NCBI GenBank assembly: GCA_027039465.1
Contig: JALWEA010000052.1
Span: 1 to 17,774 of the forward strand
Source of the DNA: Calditrichia bacterium
GTDB lineage: Bacteria; Calditrichota; Calditrichia; Calditrichales; Calditrichaceae
Length of the DNA: 17,774 nucleotides
Direction: 5' to 3'
Positions 1 through 5,841 of the stretch are shown piece after piece (the first letter of the stretch is position 1; each line of letters opens with the position of its first letter). Below the pieces are notes generated by a model, which was given only the letters and a program-made list of their open reading frames with translations, did not search any database and had not been told where the DNA came from. The translations under genes were made by a program, and so were the position numbers.

Positions 1-72
1 CTTTAAATACTTAAAAATAATAACGCAGATTTCAAGTAGAACCAAAGAATTCATAAACTATTACAGTAAATA

Positions 73-96
73 ATTAATTATGGAACTTTAATTAAT
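73..96. repeat. AT-only inverted repeat downstream of iorB
   Basis: ATTAATTA (73-80) and TAATTAAT (89-96) form a perfect 8-bp inverted repeat with an 8-nt loop, about 20 bp past the iorB stop codon. It contains no G-C pair and has no good T-tract on the minus strand, so it would be a weak terminator at best. I see nothing else in bases 1-116. Confidence 0.25.
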
Positions 97-116
97 GCCA
101 CCTTTGTAAATCGTAT

Positions 117-704
117 TTAAGATTTTAGCAGTTGTTCACCGAGCTTCCGTCCCATGGCAAAGGCTTTCAGATTAATATCCACCACTTTGTCACCCTTACG
201 GGCAAAGATCTCCTTGATGAAATTCTCCATGGTTCCCGGTTTGATCGGTAAAAAATGTGAAGCGGCGCCTGCTAGGACCATGTTAGTCGCACGACCGGAA
301 CCGGCTTCCATTGCCAATTTATGTGCATCGATAGTCAAAGCATTTGGCAAAGAACGTATTTTTTGCAAAAGTTCATTCAAATCCGGGTAATCGGGAATAT
401 TAAGTTCGGGATTTTCGGAAGTGATCAAATAACCGTCATCTTTTAAATAGTGCAAATAGCGAAGGCTTTCCAACGGTTCCATGCTTAAAATCATGGAAGC
501 CGTGCCGTCGGCAATTAAATCGCTGTAAATCGGTTGGTCGGAAAGTCGTAAGTTGGCGTAGACTGCACCACCACGCTGAGACATTCCGTGAACTTCAGAC
601 TGTTTTACGTACAAGCCCTCTTTCATGGCGCTTGAAGCGATTATGGCTGCAACGGAAAGCACTCCCTGCCCTCCGACACCTGCAATGATCATATCGTATT
701 TCAT
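117..704 (-). CDS. iorB: Indolepyruvate oxidoreductase subunit beta (IorB)
   Basis: This 195-residue protein is the beta (gamma-domain type) subunit of indolepyruvate:ferredoxin oxidoreductase. The enzyme oxidatively decarboxylates aryl-pyruvates, made by transamination of Trp, Phe or Tyr, to aryl-acetyl-CoA in the cytoplasm. Visible family signatures are the N-terminal Rossmann-like GVGGQGVLS (residues 9-17) and the EVHGMSQRGGAV segment (37-48), both typical of the 2-oxoacid:ferredoxin oxidoreductase gamma/beta domain. The length matches the stand-alone IorB subunit. Its ATG overlaps the iorA stop as ATGA (701-704 read on the minus strand), which implies translational coupling and 1:1 production. 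No separate ribosome binding site or promoter is apparent. The domain assignment is firm; the exact aryl-pyruvate substrate is inferred from family membership. Confidence 0.9.
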   Translation of the reverse strand: MKYDMIIAGVGGQGVLSVAAIIASSAMKEGLYVKQSEVHGMSQRGGAVYANLRLSDQPIYSDLIADGTASMILSMEPLESLRYLHYLKDDGYLITSENPELNIPDYPDLNELLQKIRSLPNALTIDAHKLAMEAGSGRATNMVLAGAASHFLPIKPGTMENFIKEIFARKGDKVVDINLKAFAMGRKLGEQLLKS

Positions 705-2308
705 GCTTTCTTTTGCTCCTTCTTATGACGTTTGGCTGTTTCAACACATTCACGAACGGCAATCACGACGGAAAGTCCGTTGTATTTGACTTCATCCAAA
801 ATAAGTTGGGCGTTTTGATCGATAAATTTTCGATGGGTTGTTACCACATGAACGTGAGCCGGGTCAACCCCAATACCCAAAACAACATCTTTTAATCTGG
901 AATAGGGCAGGATGGTGGGCTGCCCTCCGGTCATTCCCACGGTTTCATTATCCAGAATAATTAAAGTCATGTTCGTATTATGAGCTACCGCATCCATTAA
1001 AGGCGTAACGCCAGAATGCAAAAAGGTACTGTCCCCGATTACGGCCACAACCGGGTAAAATCCTGCGTCGGCCGCACCTTTGGCCATTCCAACCGAAGCG
1101 CCCATATTCACCGTTGACTCGATGGCATTATAGGGGGGTAAAGCACCCAACGTATAACAACCGATATCCGAGGTTACCATGGTTTTTTGGAATTCCGCCA
1201 TGGCTTTTTTCAAAGACATGAATGTATCGGCATGGGGGCAGCCAGGACATAATTGCGGAGGGCGGTTGGGCAAATTAAAATGAACAACGCCCCTGCGTTC
1301 GCGAACCTTTAAACCTAAGACCGGCCGGATATTGTCCGGGGTCAATTCACCTTCGGCGGGAACTTCCCCTGTTATTTTTCCTTGTATTTCAAGGGGTAAG
1401 GGCAAAATGCCACGAATGAATCGTTCGACAAAAGGATAGCCTTCTTCCAATATAATCAATTTCTTAACATGATTGGCCAAAGCGCGCACTTTTTCAACCG
1501 GGATCGGATAATGGCTGATGTGCAAATGGGACGGTTTGGGATCTAATTCAGGTAAATTTTCAAGATAATAATTGCGCGCCAAACCGGTTGTAATTACACC
1601 AAAATCCTTAAAATCCGGATTCAATTCCAATGTGTTGTAACTGCTTGCTTCGGAATGCTTTTCTAGTTCTTTTTGGATTTCAAGCAGTTCATGCCATTGT
1701 TTCTTGGCGTTTGACGGTAATAAAATCCATGAATTGGGGTTAGGTACTTTTTGCAAAGGATTCTCTTCACGTTGCCCGTCCACTTGCACAACAGCGCGGC
1801 TGTGCGCCAAGCGTGTTACCAAGCGGATCATGACCGGAATATGAAAACGTTCGGAAAGTTCAAAGGCTTCCTTGGTCATTTCATAAGCTTCTTGCTGATT
1901 GGTAGGCTCCAAACAAATAATGCGGGCAAAATCGGCAAAATAGCGGCTGTCCTGTTCATTTTGCGAACTGTGCATGCCAGGGTCATCGGCAACGACCACC
2001 ACCAAACCGCCATGGATGTTCACAATGGCCGAATTCATGAAAGGGTCGGCCGCTACATTCAATCCCACATGCTTCATGGAAACCATAGCACGTCTTCCGG
2101 CAAACGAAACGCCCAAGGCGCCCTCGTAAGCGGTTTTCTCATTGGCACACCATTGGGCGACCGGTTTTTTATTCTTTTGTGAATAGCGGATTAGAAATTC
2201 CATGATTTCGGTTGAAGGCGTGCCAGGATAAGCATAAGCGGCCGTAATACCGGCGTGAATGGCTCCCATAGCTACGGCTTCATCACCCAATAAAACCATT
2301 TCGGACAT
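701..2308 (-). CDS. iorA: Indolepyruvate oxidoreductase subunit alpha (IorA), lacking ferredoxin domain
   Basis: This is the catalytic thiamine-diphosphate subunit of aryl-pyruvate oxidoreductase, working with IorB to make aryl-acetyl-CoA and CO2. The N-terminal pyrimidine-binding domain carries AYPGTPSTE (26-34) and NEKTAYEGA (56-64). The CPGCPH motif of IorA is at 354-359, DIGCYTLG at 381-388, and the TPP/metal-binding region runs from GDSTF (425-429) to LDNETVGMTGGQ (452-463). Known IorA proteins are usually about 600 residues or more and end in a domain with two [4Fe-4S] CxxCxxC clusters. This one is 535 residues and ends in a Lys-rich tail with no such cysteine cluster, so electrons must leave another way. 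The start is supported by GGGAGG (complement of 2313-2318) four bases before the ATG. It forms an operon with iorB. Confidence 0.9.
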   Translation of the reverse strand: MSEMVLLGDEAVAMGAIHAGITAAYAYPGTPSTEIMEFLIRYSQKNKKPVAQWCANEKTAYEGALGVSFAGRRAMVSMKHVGLNVAADPFMNSAIVNIHGGLVVVVADDPGMHSSQNEQDSRYFADFARIICLEPTNQQEAYEMTKEAFELSERFHIPVMIRLVTRLAHSRAVVQVDGQREENPLQKVPNPNSWILLPSNAKKQWHELLEIQKELEKHSEASSYNTLELNPDFKDFGVITTGLARNYYLENLPELDPKPSHLHISHYPIPVEKVRALANHVKKLIILEEGYPFVERFIRGILPLPLEIQGKITGEVPAEGELTPDNIRPVLGLKVRERRGVVHFNLPNRPPQLCPGCPHADTFMSLKKAMAEFQKTMVTSDIGCYTLGALPPYNAIESTVNMGASVGMAKGAADAGFYPVVAVIGDSTFLHSGVTPLMDAVAHNTNMTLIILDNETVGMTGGQPTILPYSRLKDVVLGIGVDPAHVHVVTTHRKFIDQNAQLILDEVKYNGLSVVIAVRECVETAKRHKKEQKKA

Positions 2309-2602
2309 AGTACCTCCCTAAGACAATCTGTGGATCCGTGCGCGATTTTTATTTTTTTGCGTCGCGCAAATAACGGGTCAAATGACTGATTGCTATCAGT
2401 CATTTGACAGTTTGTTTTGGGACTGATAGCAATCAGTCCCAAAAAAGATAAATCGATTTTAAAGGCATAAGTTAAGCAAAAAAAATGAAAAATGGTAATT
2501 AAATCGTAAATGTTTTTTAATAGAAAATAGTAAATTTTTATTAAGCTTTTCCGGAAATTTGCCGAAAGGGTAGTAGATTAATATTAAAGAAATTAGGGGC
2601 TA
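2309..2602. other. Divergent intergenic region, iorA / histidine kinase
   Basis: This 294-bp region separates two divergently transcribed genes and must hold both promoters, but I cannot pick either convincingly. Nearest iorA lies the inverted repeat TGCGCGA (2339-2345)/TCGCGCA (2362-2368), with a T-rich 16-nt loop. Next come the two large palindromes at 2377-2444 (separate entry). The half nearest the kinase is very A/T-rich and holds the 10-bp palindrome TTTCCGGAAA (2548-2557), about 45 bp before the kinase start. That palindrome could be an operator. Confidence 0.5.
2377..2444. repeat. Two tandem palindromes with reverse-complementary cores
   Basis: Palindrome 1 is GTCAAATGACTGAT (2377-2390), loop TGCT (2391-2394), ATCAGTCATTTGAC (2395-2408): a perfect 14-bp stem. 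Palindrome 2 is TTTTGGGACTGAT (2415-2427), loop AGCA (2428-2431), ATCAGTCCCAAAA (2432-2444): a perfect 13-bp stem. The 18-base cores (2384-2401 and 2421-2438) are exact reverse complements of each other, so the two hairpins either stand side by side with complementary loops or open into one long duplex. Neither is followed by a T-tract on the strand where it would matter, and both neighbours are divergent, so terminators are not expected here. A REP/MITE-like palindromic element or a regulatory structure in the iorA leader are the alternatives. Confidence 0.8.
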
Positions 2603-4801
2603 ATGCACAGGAAAATTCACATTATAATCCATGGTATTTTTCTTTTATTCTTTTTGCAGCTTGCGGGTAATACGTTTAATACAATAAATGATTTTTTTTA
2701 CCCCCAAATTCTTTTTGCTCAGGATAGTGTTCAAAACGTACAGAAGATTGCCGTACAAACCGCTCCTCAAAAATTAGATGCCAAAATTAATAATCTTCAA
2801 CATCTGATAGCCCTTCAAAAGAAATATGATCTAATCGTCGATGTCATTATTTTGCTTACCTTATTTAATATTTTGGCCATCTACTTTTATTTCCGTTCGA
2901 AACGACGTAACGCAGAATTTTTAAGAGATATTTTAAACGCTCTCAATTATCCGCTTTTTGTTTATTCCATGAAAAATAAGCAAGTGAAATTAGCTAATTT
3001 TACAGCGGAAAAAGAATTTTACGGTAAGACAAACTTTGACGAAATCCATCAGGACCATGTTTTGGAGGCCACAAGCTGGTTGGATAAAATAATCGAAAAC
3101 CATCAACCGGCCACTCAGGAAATTGCCCAATTCGGAAAACACGGAAGGGTTAAGCATTACCAAATCCATTTACACCCTTTGTTTAACAGCAAAGGAGACC
3201 TTGAATATTTAGTTGAATATTGGGTGGATATTACCGTACAAAAACAAGCTGTTGAACGCGTCATGCGCAGCAAAGAGGCGCTAAAGCGTTCCAAAGAAGA
3301 ATTCGAAAAGGTCATTAATTCCATTCCCGATGCCCTGTACAGCGCTTTAATCAATAAAGCAGGGAAGATCATCGATAGCTATTACTCTCCTGTGGTTGAA
3401 AAGATTACCGGTTATCCCGCTTCGTTTTTTGACGGTGATAAAAACGCCTGGGCTTCCATTGTCCATCCTGATGATTTGCCAAAACTCCATAAAAGAAATG
3501 CGCAGGCAATTAGTGAAAAACAAAAGCAAGCGCGTAACGAATACCGCATTATTCATAAGAACGGTGAAGTTCGGTACATCCGCAGTTCCGTTACTTTCAA
3601 TTATTTGGAAAACGGATTGATTCGCGCCGATGGTATTTTAATGGATGTAACGGAAATGAAGAAAGCCGAAATAGAATTAATGAAAGTACAAAAATTAGAA
3701 TCTATTGGCGTTTTGGCCGGAGGTATTGCCCATGATTTCAATAATATTCTAACGGCTATTTTGGGTAATATTTCTTTGGCTCGGTTGCTTGGAAAAGAAA
3801 ATAAAAAGGTGGAAGAACGCCTGACCGAAGCTGAAAAAGCCTGTTTGCGCGCTAAAGATTTAACCCAACAATTGCTGACTTTCTCCAAAGGAGGTGCTCC
3901 TGTTAAAAAAGCGACCTCGCTTTCTCACCTGTTAAAAGAAGCGGCCACCTTTTTATTGCGCGGTTCCAACGTAAAGCCTCAATTTGATTTCAACGAAAAC
4001 TTATGGCTGGCCGAAGCGGATGAAGGACAGCTTTCTCAGGTAATCAATAATTTAGTCATCAATGCCAAACAGGCCATGCCTGATGGAGGTATTTTACATA
4101 TTCGCGCCTACAATTATTATCATGACGGCCACACAGACCTTCCGTTGGAAAAGGGACAATATGTTTGTTTTAGCGTTCAAGATACCGGCATCGGCATTGA
4201 CGATAAATTTCTGGAAAAAATCTTTGATCCGTACTTTACAACCAAAAAAACCGGTTCGGGTCTCGGGTTGGCTGTAACATTTTCCATTATTAAAAAACAT
4301 AAGGGCCATATTACGGTTCAATCCAAAATTGGTGAAGGAACAACATTTACCGTTTATTTACCGGCTCTTGAAAATGCTCAAATTGAAGCGCAGGAAGACG
4401 AGCAAAGTATTGAGCAATTGCGCGGTAGGGTTCTACTCATGGATGATGAAGAAATCATTAGGGAAGTAGGCAGCGAAATGCTGCAAAATTTAGGATTGGA
4501 AGTGGTTACGGCAAAAGACGGGGACGAGGCAATTCAACTGTATCGACAAGGAATGGAAGATCGAAAAAAATATAATGTAGTTGTGCTGGATCTAACGGTT
4601 CCCGGTGGAAAAGGCGGTAAAGAGACCATCAACGAATTGAAAAAAATCGATCCCGAAATAAAAGCGATTGTCTCCAGCGGTTATTCCAATGATCCCATTT
4701 TGGCTGAATTTGATAAGTACGGTTTCAGCGGATATGTGTCAAAGCCTTACCGAATTGAAGAAATGGCCAATTCCATTCGCAAGATCATTAATCATAATTA
4801 G
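2603..4801 (+). CDS. Membrane-anchored PAS-PAS hybrid histidine kinase with receiver domain
   Basis: This 732-residue hybrid sensor kinase has a hydrophobic N terminus (6-20) and a 'LFAQ' site near 40 that could be a long signal peptide. A short extracytoplasmic stretch follows, then one membrane helix (about 76-97) and a basic stop-transfer (SKRR). Two PAS domains follow at about 105-215 and 232-352. The HisKA H-box GGIAHDFNN has its phospho-acceptor at H377. The ATPase domain shows INNLVINAKQ (481-490), DTGIGID (527-533) and GSGLGLAV (551-558). The C-terminal receiver has acidic residues D614/D615, phospho-acceptor D663 and K714. There is no Hpt or DNA-binding output, so a partner elsewhere is needed. 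The weak start site has AGGGG at 2595-2599. The signal is unknown; the PAS domains suggest a cytoplasmic small ligand or redox cue. Confidence 0.92.
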   Translation: MHRKIHIIIHGIFLLFFLQLAGNTFNTINDFFYPQILFAQDSVQNVQKIAVQTAPQKLDAKINNLQHLIALQKKYDLIVDVIILLTLFNILAIYFYFRSKRRNAEFLRDILNALNYPLFVYSMKNKQVKLANFTAEKEFYGKTNFDEIHQDHVLEATSWLDKIIENHQPATQEIAQFGKHGRVKHYQIHLHPLFNSKGDLEYLVEYWVDITVQKQAVERVMRSKEALKRSKEEFEKVINSIPDALYSALINKAGKIIDSYYSPVVEKITGYPASFFDGDKNAWASIVHPDDLPKLHKRNAQAISEKQKQARNEYRIIHKNGEVRYIRSSVTFNYLENGLIRADGILMDVTEMKKAEIELMKVQKLESIGVLAGGIAHDFNNILTAILGNISLARLLGKENKKVEERLTEAEKACLRAKDLTQQLLTFSKGGAPVKKATSLSHLLKEAATFLLRGSNVKPQFDFNENLWLAEADEGQLSQVINNLVINAKQAMPDGGILHIRAYNYYHDGHTDLPLEKGQYVCFSVQDTGIGIDDKFLEKIFDPYFTTKKTGSGLGLAVTFSIIKKHKGHITVQSKIGEGTTFTVYLPALENAQIEAQEDEQSIEQLRGRVLLMDDEEIIREVGSEMLQNLGLEVVTAKDGDEAIQLYRQGMEDRKKYNVVVLDLTVPGGKGGKETINELKKIDPEIKAIVSSGYSNDPILAEFDKYGFSGYVSKPYRIEEMANSIRKIINHN

Positions 4802-4842
4802 AATTTTCCCGGATTCATAACCATTTTGATAAAACGAATTTT

Positions 4843-4907
4843 TTTCATACAAAATGTAAAATTTACACAGTTTTCTTAACAAAACCATTTTAACAATTTG
4901 TATGAAA
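4843..4907. promoter_or_regulatory. Nested inverted repeats, candidate upstream activator site
   Basis: TTTCATACAAA (4843-4853) and TTTGTATGAAA (4897-4907) are a perfect 11-bp inverted repeat. Inside it lie a compact palindrome, TGTAAA-A-TTTACA (4855-4867), and a small hairpin, GTTTT/AAAAC (4870-4874/4881-4885). The cluster lies about 60-125 bp upstream of the -24/-12 element at 4967-4982, the distance at which sigma-54 enhancer-binding proteins bind palindromic sites. It is also just past the kinase stop codon, but has no T-tract to make it a terminator. The repeats are seen directly; the activator role is inferred. Confidence 0.4.
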
Positions 4908-4966
4908 CTAAAGAGATTCATTGAAAACAAACGATTTAAAGTGTAAAGAAACATTTTTAGTATCTC

Positions 4967-4982
4967 TGGCATAATGATTGCA
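4967..4982 (+). promoter_or_regulatory. Sigma-54 (-24/-12) promoter
   Basis: TGGCATAATGATTGCA matches the sigma-54 consensus TGGCAC-N5-TTGCA in its key positions. GG (4968-4969) and GC (4980-4981) are separated by exactly 10 bases, and the -12 half TTGCA is complete. Transcription would start near 4993. A sigma-54 promoter needs an enhancer-binding protein; candidate palindromic sites lie upstream (4843-4907). The first thing downstream is the hairpin RNA candidate, not a gene start. Confidence 0.65.
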
Positions 4983-4992
4983 AATAATAAAA

Positions 4993-5106
4993 AAGGTCAT
5001 TGGTCGAAGGGTCTGATAATTCATTTAAGCCCCTCAAAAAATAGCAGTATCCAAGGAAACTTCCTCCTTGCACCCTATGAATGAATTATGGACCCTTCTT
5101 TTTTTT
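4993..5106 (+). ncRNA. Candidate sigma-54-dependent small RNA with anti-Shine-Dalgarno segment
   Basis: A transcript from the -24/-12 promoter would begin near 4993 and end at a strong intrinsic terminator. The long closing stem pairs 5006-5013 with 5091-5098 (GAAGGGTC/GACCCTTC, 8 bp). After a small internal loop it continues as 5016-5027 with 5078-5089 (12 bp including one G-T). It is followed by eight T residues (5099-5106). Inside the large loop a second hairpin pairs CAAGGA (5052-5057) with TCCTTG (5065-5070). Its loop and 3' arm contain CTTCCTCCTT (5060-5069), the same CCTCCTT as the 3' end of 16S rRNA. CCTCCTTG is perfectly complementary to CAAGGAGG (5241-5248), the ribosome binding site of the next gene. 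No open reading frame of note lies inside. It could instead be the attenuated leader of the adenosyltransferase gene. I recognise no known RNA family; in particular, no cobalamin-riboswitch B12 box. Confidence 0.5.
5078..5106 (+). terminator. Hairpin 3' arm with eight-T tract
   Basis: The 3' arm of the long stem (5078-5098, pairing with 5006-5027) runs directly into TTTTTTTT (5099-5106). The 8-bp GC-containing base of the stem next to the T-tract is the classical intrinsic terminator layout on the plus strand. It ends the candidate small RNA, or attenuates readthrough into the adenosyltransferase gene. Confidence 0.65.
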
Positions 5107-5153
5107 CTTCATTAAAACTTCAAAAATTTCCCTATTTTCTTTTTCTCTTTATT

Positions 5154-5180
5154 TTGACACATTCAAATTTTCATTATATT
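5154..5180 (+). promoter_or_regulatory. Possible sigma-70-type promoter for the adenosyltransferase operon
   Basis: TTGACA (5154-5159) is a perfect -35 hexamer. TATATT (5175-5180) is a good -10, but the 15-bp spacer is short of the preferred 17. It lies between the upstream terminator and the start codon at 5253 and would give a leader of about 65 nt. This suggests the operon has its own promoter independent of the sigma-54 transcript. Confidence 0.45.
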
Positions 5181-5252
5181 CACCTTCTGGGAAATAAAAC
5201 GGTAACATGGCAATCATTTGAAGTAAAAACGCATTTACAACAAGGAGGTGCG

Positions 5253-5804
5253 ATGAAAATTTACACCAAAACAGGTGATCAGGGTAAAACCAGCTTGGTT
5301 GGCGGTGTTAAAATAGATAAGTCGGATTTGGCATTGGATGTTTACGGGACGATTGACGAATTAAATAGTTTCCTTGGCTATCTCCAATCCAAACTAACGA
5401 CCCGTTCCTGCCACAAAATTTTAAATCGCATTCAAAACCAATTATTTGTGCTCTCTGCAGAGATTGCAACTCCTGATAAAGAAAAACGTAATCAATATGC
5501 AAATAGAATTACTCAGGACGATATTCTATTTTTGGAAAAAACAATCGACCAGCTTTCCGACAAGCTGGCACCGTTGAAATCTTTTATTTTACCTGGCGGC
5601 AGCGAACGAGGCGCTATTTGTCATATTGCCAGAACCGTTTGCCGCCGAGCCGAACGTCTTTTGGCCAAATGGTCCCTGCAACAGGAAATAGAGCCGATTT
5701 GGCTAATTTACCTGAACCGCCTAAGCGATCTTTTGTTCGTTTTTGCCCGATATTTGAACAAAATGGACGGACGTCAGGAGTTCAAATGGGCCGGGGTAAA
5801 ATAA
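5253..5804 (+). CDS. pduO: ATP:cob(I)alamin adenosyltransferase, PduO type
   Basis: This cytoplasmic enzyme transfers the 5'-deoxyadenosyl group of ATP to cob(I)alamin, making adenosylcobalamin for radical B12 enzymes; it is a homotrimer in the PduO family. The chosen ATG gives 183 residues, the usual family length, and follows a perfect AAGGAGG (5242-5248). The longer in-frame ORF from 5088 adds a Phe/Leu-rich stretch unlike the family and is rejected. Conserved segments are the N-terminal ATP-binding YTKTGDQGKTSL (4-15), DVYGTIDELNSFLG (29-42), LPGGS (113-117), ARTVCRRAER (126-135) and YLNRLSDLLFVFAR (153-166). It leads an operon with the peptidase gene 37 bp downstream. That pairing makes no obvious metabolic sense, and no B12-dependent enzyme is in the window. 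The RBS is complementary to the loop of the upstream RNA candidate. Confidence 0.92.
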   Translation: MKIYTKTGDQGKTSLVGGVKIDKSDLALDVYGTIDELNSFLGYLQSKLTTRSCHKILNRIQNQLFVLSAEIATPDKEKRNQYANRITQDDILFLEKTIDQLSDKLAPLKSFILPGGSERGAICHIARTVCRRAERLLAKWSLQQEIEPIWLIYLNRLSDLLFVFARYLNKMDGRQEFKWAGVK

Positions 5805-5841
5805 ATTTTAGGGAACAGATCCCAAAGAACGGAGGCTTGCC

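Noticed and set aside
1751..2182. 143-residue plus-strand ORF opposite iorA
   Set aside because: It is a shadow of the conserved thiamine-binding N-terminal region of iorA, with no RBS or motif.
2339..2368. TGCGCGA/TCGCGCA inverted repeat as an iorA attenuator
   Set aside because: The stem is only 7 bp with a 16-nt loop and has no T-tract on the minus strand after it; listed only as part of the intergenic region.
5088..5252. N-terminal extension of the adenosyltransferase reading frame from an ATG at 5088
   Set aside because: It lacks an RBS, overlaps the terminator hairpin and T-tract, and adds 55 residues absent from the family; the ATG at 5253 has a perfect AAGGAGG.
4993..5252. Cobalamin riboswitch upstream of pduO
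   Set aside because: This would be expected for the pathway, but the conserved B12-box (GCCACTG-like) and characteristic domain are absent; the structure seen is a long stem with an anti-SD loop.
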